64,000 nt of DNA from Aristolochia californica (taxonomy: Eukaryota; Streptophyta; Magnoliopsida; Piperales; Aristolochiaceae). This document shows, one piece after another, positions 10,876 to 20,869 of this stretch; position 1 is the stretch's first letter; every line of letters begins with the position of its first letter. The DNA lies in assembly GCA_029961685.1 (NCBI GenBank), contig JARWKL010000004.1, positions 33,906,114 through 33,970,113 of the forward strand, in the 5' to 3' direction. The notes below the pieces were generated by a model. It was not told the origin of the DNA. It did no database searches and was given only the letters and a program-made list of their open reading frames with translations. Made by a program: the position numbers and the translations under genes.

Positions 10876-11216
10876 TGTTAAACACCTAGCCAATACTACC
10901 CAAAAGACTGGCCTGTTAGGAGCAGAGGGCATAAGTACTTAACCCAGGACCATAACATCACACCCACCATCACGAGCCGACGACCATGACAACCAAACTC
11001 TAGCGGCAACCACACTCTAGTGACGACCCACTCTAGTCTCTATTAGGTTGCCCCCTTCGCTTAGGACACTCGCCACTCAGGACTCTCACCGCGGGGATTC
11101 GAACTCATGACGTAGCGCCTGCTCTGATACCAAATGTTAAGCACCTAGCCAATACTTCCCAAAAGACCGGCCTGTTATGAGCGGAAGGCATAGGTACTTA
11201 ACCCAGGACCATAACA
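10876..11216 (-). mobile_element. TRIM-like miniature LTR element (341 bp)
   Basis: Two direct repeats of 82 bp (10876-10957 and 11135-11216) both begin TGTTAA and end CCATAACA, so they have TG...CA ends. A minus-strand primer-binding site, tggtatcagagc (11121-11132), sits next to the 11135 repeat, which sets the orientation. The flanks CTCTC and ATCTC match at 4 of 5 positions. There is no coding capacity. A motif gttcgaatcc lies in the interior (minus strand). It has an exact counterpart in copy B and a third, interrupted copy at 22311-29177. Confidence 0.85.
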
Positions 11217-12472
11217 ATCTCAAGGTCTAAAGCTTCAAAACGATCAAGCCTATTGAAGAACTCAAGTAACATTGAAGAACGTCTCTTAAAGAAGAACCCA
11301 CAAAGAAGAAGACTAGAGTTTAAGTGCAAAAGTCATATGTTAAAACTGAATCACAAATGTAAGAGAGATTTCCTAACTCTCTTCTTAAAGTACAATTGTG
11401 TATATGGAACTTTAGGACATACATTGCATATAAACATGTTTAAGAACATTATGTACATCCCTTAGAACATTTTAGAGCACTTAAACAAAATTATTCCCAT
11501 ACTTTAAAATTCAACTTAGTTGAACCGGCACTGGACTGATCGATGAGCCTTTGCTAATAATTGATCATCTAGGAGTGAGCAGGCCAAAACTATCAAGCAT
11601 GATTGATCAACTTTAGTCGATTGATCAATCATTCAGAACATGACCATATCATACTATAAAACATGATTGATCAATCGAAATTTGGATTGATCGATCAACT
11701 TAATCTATAGGATCAACGGTAACATATTGATCGATCAGTCCATCGATCCATAAGTTACATCCTAACACAAATAGAGTCGTTATGATTGATTGATCAATGA
11801 TTGATCAATCAACAGTCCAATTTTTGCAAACAAGTAAAAAATGACTATAGAGAAGTGAAAATTTTACAAAGTAAAATCAAAGAAAGGAAAAATTTTCACT
11901 CTTCACTTGGAGTGTTCCTTCTCCTTGAGAAATCCAAACTTCTACTTCTTTAGCAGCTCAATGTGGAGTGAGGGAGCTCGTCTAGTATTTAATGCAAGGA
12001 AAGGAAAGGAAAGGAAATAGTAGTGAATTATTCAAGGCTAAGGATCTCTCATTCACTCTAAAACATTTTTGAGAATTTTGTAAGTTTGAGAATAAATGCA
12101 ATTTTTTTTTGCCAATCTAGATAGAAAGGGTCAGCTAGTGCTAGAATCTAGCCAATCTCTTGGGGAGATTGTAATTGTAAAAAAAAAAAAGTGTATGGAG
12201 CTACACGTGGCTTAATGAGAGTTGGAATCACTTTGCATAAATTCCATCTATTAGAGTTTTGGCAAGGTAGAATTTCCCAAGAAAGGGTTCTTGAGAAGTG
12301 AATACCTATAAGGAAACATCAATAACAAAAATTATCTTTGTCTTATGTGGTGTGAATGTTTATTTTTCGTTGAAATTGCAAATTTGCATGATTTTTCATT
12401 TAAACACTTTACATAATTTTTTATTTGAATTATTCAATTCACCCCGCTCTATAGAAGCCACCCAGGCTAACA
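11217..12472 (+). repeat. S1 copia 5' LTR, distal part
   Basis: The segment ends in CCAGGCTAACA, followed after 2 bp by the primer-binding site tggtatcagagt at 12475-12486. The pyrimidine-rich ttcaccccgctctata stretch just before the end is common in copia LTRs. The 5' boundary is unresolved because a TRIM lies across the likely LTR. Confidence 0.65.
11500..11830. repeat. Cluster of TGATCGATCA/TTGATCAATC palindromes
   Basis: About a dozen short palindromic motifs based on tgatcgatca and ttgatcaatc fall in this interval, probably within the 5' LTR of copia element S1. Copy B carries the same cluster at about 49430-49735. Confidence 0.75.
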
Positions 12473-12474
12473 AT

Positions 12475-12842
12475 TGGTATCAGAGTAGGCCAAACACTTA
12501 CTTGAAATAAAAATCCACTTGATTTTTAAAAAGATTAAAATTGCATCTTGAGATAAATTGGTCCTTCTCGAAGGACAATCCGCCAACCATCCTCCTTTGT
12601 TCAATGGATCAAACTTTGGATATTGGAAGGTAAAAATGAAATTCTTCCTTCAATCCATGGATTGTAACCAAGAATGATCCATTTGAGCCTCAAAAGCTTG
12701 ATAATGGCATTTTGGCTGCAAAGGAATTTAGTGAGTTGACTAGGGAAAATAGGGAGCAACTCAAAATGAACTCTAAGGCCATTAACCTTTTTTTATGTGC
12801 CTTAAGACCCAATGAGTTCTATAGGATCTCCACATATAAGAC
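12475..12842 (+). pseudogene. S1 copia gag, first part (broken)
   Basis: After the primer-binding site, a frame reads PPLFNGSNFGYWKVKMKFFL and later KEFSELTRENREQLKMNSKA, then ALRPNEFYRIST. This matches the UBN2-type gag of Ty1/copia elements. In-frame stops occur near 12674. The reading is cut at 12842 by the TR-GAG element and resumes at 16195. Confidence 0.85.
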
Positions 12843-13808
12843 TGTTATGGACTCAATAAGACTGAGTCATCTACTTTACTTTTATTATTTATGTTGCATT
12901 TAATTTCGAATTTTATTGATTTGTAATAAGACTTAAAGGTAGGGGTAGAATTGGGTTTAATAACCCTAACCTATGTTGATGTTAATTACCCTATTTAAAG
13001 GGTAAGGATGGAGAAATAAAGCAAGTTCGGAATTAGCATAAACTAGGGTAATTTAGGTTCCTTCTAGGCTCTCTATTCTAGGGTTCTTGGTGTGAACTCT
13101 CTTGGGGGTTTGCTGCATCCATTGGGGAGTCTTTGAGGAGATCTTGGAAGGAAAAGGAAGAGGAATTACCTTTCTCTTTCGAGCTACAAGAGAGGTCATC
13201 TCTTTCACGAAAATTCTAGTTGCTGAATTGGTGTTGACGTCAAGAGGTATTTGGAGAAGGGTTGGCGTGAGCTAACCAGGAAGGAGGACGAATTCTAGTT
13301 GCTGGATTGGTGTTGATGTCGAGAGGTATTTGCTAATCTTATTCCAAACATTAAGATTAGATTTATGTTTCTCTTTTACGTAAGGAACCAGTGCTGCATA
13401 AAATTGGAAACCCTACCTTGACGTGATCCATAAGAAAGGGGGTTCCACGTTGGGGCCTCAAGGAGCTTCCTTGACTAGTTGGGTTCATTCATAATTAAGA
13501 AAAGGAAACTCCTGTTCAAGGGGAATGAATTCAGAAAAGGGAAATGGGTTGTTCTTGAGTCATTACAGCAAGTAAAACCCTCTTGTCTTGAATCATAAAA
13601 GAGGGGTTTAATATCTGAGTGCTTAAACAGTCCTTTAACTTGCTTGTTGCATCTATAATTGAGAAAAGGAAAATCCTTTTCAATCCTAACGTGAAAGGAG
13701 AAGTATAAGAGAGTTCTTTTCACAAAAACGCGATATGAAACCCTCAAACAGTGCTGGATTCATATTCAACTCGCCGAGTTACTAGATCCATGTCTAGGGA
13801 CCGTAACA
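12843..13808 (+). repeat. TR-GAG copy A, LTR 1
   Basis: 966 bp, TGTTATGGACTCAATAAG to GACCGTAACA. Its start has the attgat variant also seen in copy B LTR 1, while other positions match copy B LTR 3, as in a recombinant. Confidence 0.93.
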
Positions 13809-15184
13809 ACTTGGTATCAGAGCAGGGTAACCCGGCAGAGAGAAGCACCAATGAATACTTTGAATTGCTTGAAAGAAAATTTGATACTGTCCTAGAGAGG
13901 TTCTCAAAAATTGATATCGATATGGAGACCTTGAAGGGCAGGATGGATAGCATGGAGAATGGTCTAACTACTGGCAAGAAATTTGTTGCATTGGAGGAAA
14001 AGTTCACTCTCAGTTTGGAAACTTTGAAAGGAAGGATGGATAGCATGGAGACTGGTTTGAGCACTGGCAAGAACCCAATTCCGGGAGACCATTCGCAGAT
14101 CAGAGGGGGAGATGAGTTTACTAGACACACGAGTTTCTCGGGTCAGCAAGGACCCTTCATTTCGGGGGGGCACCTCAACCATGGGGGAGGGACTGTACCC
14201 CTCATTCCAGATCAGAGAGACGGGGACCATTCATATAACAGAGGGGGAGATGAATTTCCGAGGCGCACGAGTTTCTCAGGACAGCAAGGACCCCTCATTC
14301 CGGGGGGACACTTCTACCAGGGGGGAGGCACTGTTCCGAGGTATACTAAAATGGAATTCCCTACTTATAATGGGTCAGAAGACCCTTTGATATGGTTGTA
14401 TCGACGTGAAAAATTTTTTAGCCATCAACGAGTCCCAACCTATGACCGAGTCAACGTAGCTATTTTCCACTTACTAGGGGAAGCAACTCTTTGGTACCAG
14501 CTAGTTGAGGTTGATAGCGAGGTGGTAGATTGGGATGAATTTAAGCGACTGTGTTCTCTCCGTTTTGGTCCTCCGGCTTACAGTAACCCTTTGGGAGATT
14601 TGGTTTTACTACGCCAAACTGGGGCCGTGGAGCAATATCAAAAATTATTCCAAGAAAAATTAGCACGAGCCAGCAGTATGGTACAAGTGGATCAGCAAGT
14701 TGCGCTATTTACAGCAGGACTGACGGAGGCCTTAAAGCTTGAGGTGGAGCTCTATGAACCTGTTGACATATCCAGCGCTATGAATATAGCTCGTGCTTTA
14801 GAATTGCGACAACAGGCACAACACAGAAGACCTCCAGGGTCAGGGGAGCGCATTCCTCCGAGAAACAACCCGGGTATTACTTTGACAGGGGATCTGAGAT
14901 CTAGTCATCCTGCAACTCCTTATATAAAAAAATTGACAAGTGCTGAGATGGCAGAACGGCGGGGTAAGAATCTATGTTACAACTGTGATGAACCATCTCA
15001 GGTTGGGCATCAGTGCAAAAGATTGTTTTTGATCGATAAGGTTGAAGATGAGGATATCGAGGTGACAGAGGATATGATTGAGGAAGAACCACCGGACATC
15101 TCCCTGCATGCCATTACTGGGCAGCAATCGGCCACAACTACGCAAAATGGGAGCGGCTCGACAACTTTCACCAGGTCTACCTAG
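13790..15184 (+). CDS. TR-GAG gag protein, intact (464 aa)
   Basis: The ATG at 13790 lies inside the LTR, and the frame runs through the primer-binding site. The N-terminal half has two internal duplications: a 32-residue unit with LKGRMDSME twice (about 46-94) and a 46-residue unit with SFSGQQGP twice (about 99-190). A Retrotrans_gag domain follows (about 187-300, PRYTKMEFPTYNGSEDPLIW). A CX2CX7HXC zinc knuckle is at Cys396, Cys399, His407, Cys409. The tail is acidic. There is no protease, RT or integrase. It is the only long uninterrupted mobile-element ORF in the window. A GTG 39 bp upstream is in frame, but ATG is the likelier start. Confidence 0.9.
   Translation: MSRDRNNLVSEQGNPAERSTNEYFELLERKFDTVLERFSKIDIDMETLKGRMDSMENGLTTGKKFVALEEKFTLSLETLKGRMDSMETGLSTGKNPIPGDHSQIRGGDEFTRHTSFSGQQGPFISGGHLNHGGGTVPLIPDQRDGDHSYNRGGDEFPRRTSFSGQQGPLIPGGHFYQGGGTVPRYTKMEFPTYNGSEDPLIWLYRREKFFSHQRVPTYDRVNVAIFHLLGEATLWYQLVEVDSEVVDWDEFKRLCSLRFGPPAYSNPLGDLVLLRQTGAVEQYQKLFQEKLARASSMVQVDQQVALFTAGLTEALKLEVELYEPVDISSAMNIARALELRQQAQHRRPPGSGERIPPRNNPGITLTGDLRSSHPATPYIKKLTSAEMAERRGKNLCYNCDEPSQVGHQCKRLFLIDKVEDEDIEVTEDMIEEEPPDISLHAITGQQSATTTQNGSGSTTFTRST
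13812..13823 (+). promoter_or_regulatory. TR-GAG primer-binding site
   Basis: tggtatcagagc, the initiator-tRNA-Met complement typical of plant LTR elements, 3 bp after the LTR. It lies inside the gag frame and is read as codons for LVSEQ. Confidence 0.9.
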
Positions 15185-15227
15185 CTTCTGAGCTTGAGGT
15201 CAAGCTCGATCTCCAAGGGGGGGCAGA
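15140..15227 (+). other. Remnant of a pol C-terminus in the TR-GAG internal region
   Basis: In a frame different from gag, these bases read WERLDNFHQVYPAYELEVKL, like the final residues of the pol chromodomain tail of the gypsy elements in this window. It abuts the polypurine tract exactly as pol does in those elements, so it marks the right edge of a large internal deletion. Confidence 0.75.
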
Positions 15228-16194
15228 TGTTATGGACTCAATAAGACTGAGTCATCTACTTTACTTTTATTATTTATGTTGCTTTTAATTTCGAATTTTA
15301 TTAATTTGTAATAAGACTTAAAGGTAGGGGTAGAATTGGGTTTAATAACCCTAACCTATGTTGATGTTAGTTACCCTATTTATGGGGTAAGGATGGAGAA
15401 ATAAAGCAAGTTCGGAATTAGCATAAACTAGGGTAATTTAGGTTCCTTCTAGGCTCTCTATTCTAGGGTTCTTGGTGTGAACTCTCTTGGGGGTTTGCTG
15501 CATCCATTGGGGAGTCTTTGAGGAGATCTTGGAAGGAAAAGGAAGAGGAATTACCTTTCTCTTTCGAGCTACAAGAGAGGTCATCTCTTTCACGAAAATT
15601 CTAGTTGCTGAATTGGTGTTGACGTCAAGAGGTATTTGGAGAAGGGTTGGCATGAGCTAACCAAGAAGGAGGACGAATTCTAGTTGCTGGATTGGTGTTG
15701 ATGTCGAGAGGTATTTGCTAATCTTATTCCAAACATTAAGATTAGATTTATGTTTCTCTTTTACGTAAGGAACCAGTGCTGCATAAAATTGGAAACCCTA
15801 CCTTGACGTGATCCATAAGAAAGGGGGTTCCACGTTGGGGCCTCAAGGAGCTTCCTTGACTAGTTGGGTTCATTCATAATTAAGAAAAGGAAACTCCTTT
15901 TCAAGGGGAATGAATTCAGAAAAGGGAAAGGGGTTGTTCTTGAGTCATTACAGCAAGTAAAACCCTCTTGTCTTGAATCATAAAAGAGGGGTTTCATATC
16001 TGAGTGCTTAAACAGTCCTTTAACTTGCTTGTTGCATCTATAATTGAGAAAAGGAAAATCCTTTTCAATCCTAACGTGAAAGGAGAAGTATAAGAGAGTT
16101 CTTTTCACAAAAAACGTGATAAGAAACCCTCAAACAGTGCTGGATTCATATTCAACTCGCCGAGTTACTAGATCCATGGCTAGGGACCGTAACA
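15228..16194 (+). repeat. TR-GAG copy A, LTR 2
   Basis: 967 bp, same ends as LTR 1. It shares ggcatgagctaaccaagaag with copy B LTR 4, its positional equivalent. Confidence 0.93.
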
Positions 16195-17815
16195 AAGACC
16201 ATAAAAGAAATTTTGGAAAAATTAGAGGTCACACATGAGGAAACCACTATAGTCAAAGACTATAGAATTAGCTTATTGATTGCTCAATATGATGAATTCA
16301 AAATGAAACTGAGCTAGGAGAAGAGATTTCCTTGTAGAGACAAAACGATAAGCTTCTCAAGGAACTTCCAAAGTCATGGCATATGAGGAAGAACACCATT
16401 CGTGAGAATGAAAACTTTAGAACTATGAGCTCGGTAGAGCTACTAGGAATCCTTCTCACTTATGAGATGAAACCTTAAGAAGTTGTAGAAGTGCAACCCA
16501 AAAGAAAACCAATTGCTCTTAGGGACAAAATGAGTGCCGAAAGAATCTCTAGTGAAGAAAGCTCCGATGAGGTGAGTTTCATCACGAGACACCTTCAAAA
16601 AATCTATAAGAAAAGGAAAATTTCAAAAAGGCCTACATAGAACTCAAACTAACAAATTATATAAGATGGGAAACCAGGACATAGAAGGACCAAATGTCCA
16701 TACCTTGAAGGAAGAACTCCATCTACAAGCAAAGATACCAAGAATAAGAAGAAGAAGGTCTTGATCTCAGCTTGGGATGTTTTGTATGAATAGTCTAGCC
16801 GCTTGAAAGAAGAAGAAAGCGATGTTCGGCTCATGACAATTGAAGGCAATGATGATGAGTCTCCCACTTCTGAAGAGGTAACCGACTATAACAATGAAAC
16901 TGAGCTTGAATTATTTTGAGAAAACTATATTCATAGTCTAAGCAGATACATAGAAAAATGCAATGCTCAATTACACAATATTTCAAAGCTCAAAGGAGAG
17001 CTTATTATCTTGAAGGTTGCTAATGAAAGCCATTTAATAAATACCTCAAGAAAATGTGGATTGATAGACAAGCTATCATGTGATCAACTTGCGTTTGAAA
17101 AGAAGAGCCTAGACGTAGAACAACAAGTTAAAATTCTATCTCTCATATCCACACCCTAGTGGAAAGTTGGAAAGAACAAGAAAAAAACAAAGCAAGTTCT
17201 CTCCCATTCCTCACATTAGATGCCACTATTGCATTGGGGTGGGTCACTATGCCCACATTTGCAAAGTTAAGAACAAAAATGACATTCAAACAAACTTGGG
17301 TACCCAAATCAACTGAAAAGGTAGTGGTCACCCAAAATAACCTGGTCAAAACAAACTTGGATGCCCAAATCACGTAGCACGTCAAATGTCATCCCAAAAG
17401 GACCCAACTTAAAATGGCTCTCTAAGGGTTAAGCTTTTCGTTATGTAGGTTTGTCTTGGACCTAAGGCACCGAAAAATGTTTGGATTTTGGATAGTGGTT
17501 GCTTGAGACACATGACCGGTGATAAGAAGAACTTCATTGAACTCAATCCAAAAGATGGAGGTCATATAACTTTTGGAGAATATACAAAGGTAACCTAAAA
17601 TGGATTGGTAAAATCAGTACTTCAACCTCTTTCATATTTGATGCATACAATGTTGAAGGGTTGAAGGGTTGATGGATGATTTACATAGAATTAGTTAATT
17701 TTGTGATAAAGGAAATAAAGTATCATTTGAAAATTTCAAAATCTTAGTGAAGAATAAAAACGATGAACTAGTTCTAGAGGGACACAGAAATAGGAACTTT
17801 TATGTTGCAAATATA
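16195..17815 (+). pseudogene. S1 copia gag (second part), zinc knuckle and protease (broken)
   Basis: Copia gag resumes directly after the TR-GAG element, with KEILEKLEVTHEETTIVKDY and later VELLGILLTYEM. A zinc knuckle, CHYCIGVGHYAHICK, is at about 17218-17262. The segment WILDSGCLRHMTGDKKNF near 17475-17530 is the copia protease-region motif. Stops are frequent. The reading stops at the inverted-repeat element at 17816 and resumes at 19532. Confidence 0.85.
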
Positions 17816-19145
17816 GGGGGGTTAGTCAACACTAGTGTTAACATGAACTTGAACTTCCAAGTCAAATTCAAGTTCATTTGAATAATCTACATGAACTTCA
17901 ACTTCATATTTGGTGTTAGTGTGGATGAGTTCATGTACATTGGAAAACAGTTTCTAGTATTAGTGCCCCAAAACGAAAAATATGACAAAAAACAAGAGAA
18001 TGAGTAACTTGTAATAATATACTTAAATAAAGTATAATACCGAAACACCAAATTAGGTAAAACAAACATGATTACTACACTAATAAGTAATTTATTGTAT
18101 AATTTAAATATATTAATATAATAATTAATTAAATTAGATATTATATTATTTAAAGATTGCAATTTATTGTACATTAATACAGTAATTACATGAGCCAATT
18201 AACTGTGCACATGAGTAATTATAAAAAAATAAATTTAAAAATAACATAAACTAATATAATAAATTAAGTTATTAATTTATTAATAATAGAAGATATACTT
18301 TAACATAAAAAGGAATGATTAAACAAAAAGAATTGATCAAATGCTTACTTTAACACACTATATATACTTTTATGTATTATTAATTAATAATATTTTTCCG
18401 TTAAATTTAAAACCATTGGTTTTATTAATTATAAAAATGGGTTAATTAAACCAAAATAATTGATCAAATACTACATATTTAATAGATAATATAATATAGT
18501 AATTAAAAAATAAATATAATGAATAAATAAAAATATCATTTTATTAATAACAAAAGATTGAATTTTAACGTAGTATTAATTAATAATATATGTCCACAAA
18601 AAATTAAAATGATTAGTTTAATTATTTATAAAAAAGAGATAATTATTGAAAAAAAATTGATCAAATGCATACTTTAACTATATTTTAATTAGTAGACTTA
18701 AATATAATTAAAGTATATTTAACTATATTTTAATTACCAAAATTCGGAGTTATTCTCGGAGACCCGAATAGGGGGGAGCGCAGGGTCCGACGTGTACTCA
18801 GGTGAGAACTCTTCGAGCCAGACACGGCCGCGCATCTGGTCGGGTCGCCAGCAGAGGCACATGAAATTGGACCGGCGCTTCTAGAGCTAAGCGGAGCCGG
18901 CGATGCCAAAGACTACTTGAGAGAGAGAGAGAGGGAGAGGTCATTGAAGGAGCTAGAAGCCACGGTGAGAAAATCTGAATTGGGCAGACTAGGTTTGAGA
19001 CCATGAGACTGAGCATTGGGAGACAAAATTGGGCGGTGAATATAGTTGTAGTGAGGTCAAAGAGAGGCGGAGGACGTGAAGAGAGAGGGAGAAGAGAGGG
19101 AGCCCGAGAAGGAGAAAAGAGAGGGAGAAGAAAGCAGGAGGCTGA

Positions 19146-19201
<56 letters not shown>

Positions 19202-19531
19202 CAAGGGAGAGGGAGGCCGAGAGGGAGAAGGGACAAGAGAGAAGGAGGCCGAGAGGGAGAAGAAAATGCGAGAGGAACAAGGAGACCGAGAGACAAGAGA
19301 GCGAGAGAGGAAAAAAAATCGGGAGACAATGACGACGCGTCCTGACGGTTCATCCAAATGAATAAAAAAACTAAGGAATCCTGATTCTGAAAATTATACC
19401 TTGGGCATCATCTTCGGATTCATCTGGTTCATCAACATGAATTGGGCAACTGTGCACTACTAACGTCGTCAGGAGATGAACTAAGTAATGTGGGTGAACT
19501 TCATCTCCTGATTCAAGTTGACTAACCCCCC
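17816..19531. mobile_element. Non-autonomous element with 15-bp terminal inverted repeats (1716 bp)
   Basis: The left end GGGGGGTTAGTCAAC (17816-17830) is the exact reverse complement of the right end GTTGACTAACCCCCC (19517-19531). It splits copia S1 between the protease and pre-integrase regions, and removing it restores a readable copia frame. Flanks are ...caaatata and aatag..., compatible with a 3-bp ATA duplication. The interior is very AT-rich on the left (18040-18740) and GA-rich on the right, with no transposase. A DNA transposon is likely; the superfamily is not decided. It is present in copy B at 60471-62177. Confidence 0.8.
19081..19320. repeat. GA-rich microsatellite region
   Basis: Perfect (GA)n at about 19149-19198 inside a longer purine-rich stretch. 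ORFs here code only Arg/Glu or Ser/Leu runs and are artefacts. The copy B array (about 61804-61841) is shorter. Confidence 0.9.
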
Positions 19532-20239
19532 AATAGTTGATTTAGCCTCAACTAGTGTCATCTATTTGGGTGTAAAAATTGGTGAATCTTGGTAATGGCA
19601 TAAGAGACTAGGAAATGTCGAAATAGATTCCTTGAACAAATTAGTGAAGGAAACGTAGTGAGAGGACTATTGGAATTTTTTTTTTCAATCCTAAGAATGT
19701 TCTGTCGATCTCTCATCCTCTTCAACTAGTCCACATGGATTTAGTTGTACCTACTTAAATCTTAAGCCTATATGGAAAGCGTCTCATCAAAGTGGTGGTA
19801 GATGACTATTCAAGGTTCACATGAGTATATTTCTTTGCTCATAACGATGATGATTTCCAACCTTTGCCAAACTATGTGAAAAAGTTCAAGAAGAGCAAAG
19901 CTACAACATTGTCAAGATTAAGAGTGACCAAAAAGGTGAAATTCAAAATTCAAAATTTTAGGAATATTGTAAAAAGCATGGGATATAACATACTTTTTTA
20001 GCTCCTCGAACTCCTAAAAATGGCATTGTTATGAGAAGAAACCATACCGTAATTGAAGTGGCTAAAGCTATGCTACACGAATACAACATGCCACATAGGT
20101 TTTTGTCCGAAGCTGTAAACACCCATGCTATATCATTAACCAAGTTAGCATAATGCTACTTCTCAACAAAACTCCATATGAGTTTTATAAGGGCACCATT
20201 CCCAACATTACCTACTTTAGAACCAAAGGAAAAACTAGG
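19532..20239 (+). pseudogene. S1 copia integrase region (broken, truncated)
   Basis: Reads copia pre-integrase and integrase segments with many stops: WHK-like near 19598, then VVVDDYSRFT near 19796-19825, EAVNTHA near 20110 and TKLHMSF near 20165. The sequence is cut off at 20239 by the C1 LTR. No RT for S1 is found in the window. Confidence 0.75.
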
Positions 20240-20678
20240 TGTTGGAAGATAAGATCAAGCCCAAACAACCAAGGAAGGCCCACATATGTAAGATTATTAT
20301 AAGATGGGTCACACGACCAAGGAAGGCCCACTAGATGGGCCCAAACCCATAAGAAGTTGGACCCATAATGATTACCAAGAGCTGACATCCTTATCACATC
20401 AGTTGGAAGATCAAGAAGAGTCAGAAAAGTATCTTTATCCTAGGGTCATGACCAAGAAGAGTTTTAGTTTAAGTTATATTTTTTTTTATCAATATTGAGT
20501 TACCTAATTATGTTAGGACTTACCTTAAGTGTTAGAGTTTGGGTGTAATTGCGACAAAGGTAGTTTTATTGTAATTGGACTCTATTACCTTTCTCTATTA
20601 TAAATAGAGGTTCATGTACTCTAATTACAACAAGTTATTGATGTCAATGAAGTATTTCACTTTTTCATAAATTCAACA
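20240..20678 (+). repeat. C1 5' LTR (439 bp)
   Basis: TGTTGGAAGAT to AAATTCAACA, followed at once by tggtatcagagc. Related LTRs are at 30089, 36686, 38185 and 62885, and, more distantly, on the minus strand at 42377 and 45355. Confidence 0.88.
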
Positions 20679-20869
20679 TGGTATCAGAGCAGGTTCTGTC
20701 ACGGAGGTAATGTGATCATTTTCTTTAAACCTTAAACCCTAGGTCTAGGTTAGTAGTTATTTTTTTTCAGTCCCTACACTCGTAGATTTTGTTGTGATTT
20801 CACCTCTATACGTAGTTTTTCATATTGCATGTTATATATGTACGGAAATATATTTGAGTCTACTTTCCA

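Larger units (their letters stand above)
12843..16194 (+). mobile_element. TR-GAG-type LTR element, copy A (one unit)
   Basis: Two 966/967-bp LTRs (12843-13808 and 15228-16194) with TG...CA ends flank a 1419-bp internal region that codes only for gag. The TSD AAGAC is at 12838-12842 and 16195-16199. The primer-binding site tggtatcagagc is at 13812-13823 and the purine tract ccaagggggggcaga at 15213-15227. It is inserted inside the gag gene of copia element S1. This is the structure described for terminal-repeat retrotransposons with a GAG domain. It would need pol from another element to move. Confidence 0.95.

Noticed and set aside
12400..12510. Intact tRNA gene near tggtatcagag
   Set aside because: It is the primer-binding site of a copia element; no cloverleaf surrounds it.
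13475..14130. Minus-strand ORFs of 90 and 128 residues, repeated in each TR-GAG unit
   Set aside because: They recur only because the element is repeated. They lie antisense to the LTR and gag and show no domain.
17143..17385. 80-residue minus ORF conserved between copies
   Set aside because: Antisense to the copia zinc-knuckle region; conserved only by recent duplication.
18798..19357. Ser/Leu-rich and Arg/Glu-rich ORFs on both strands
   Set aside because: Translations of a GA microsatellite and purine-rich DNA.
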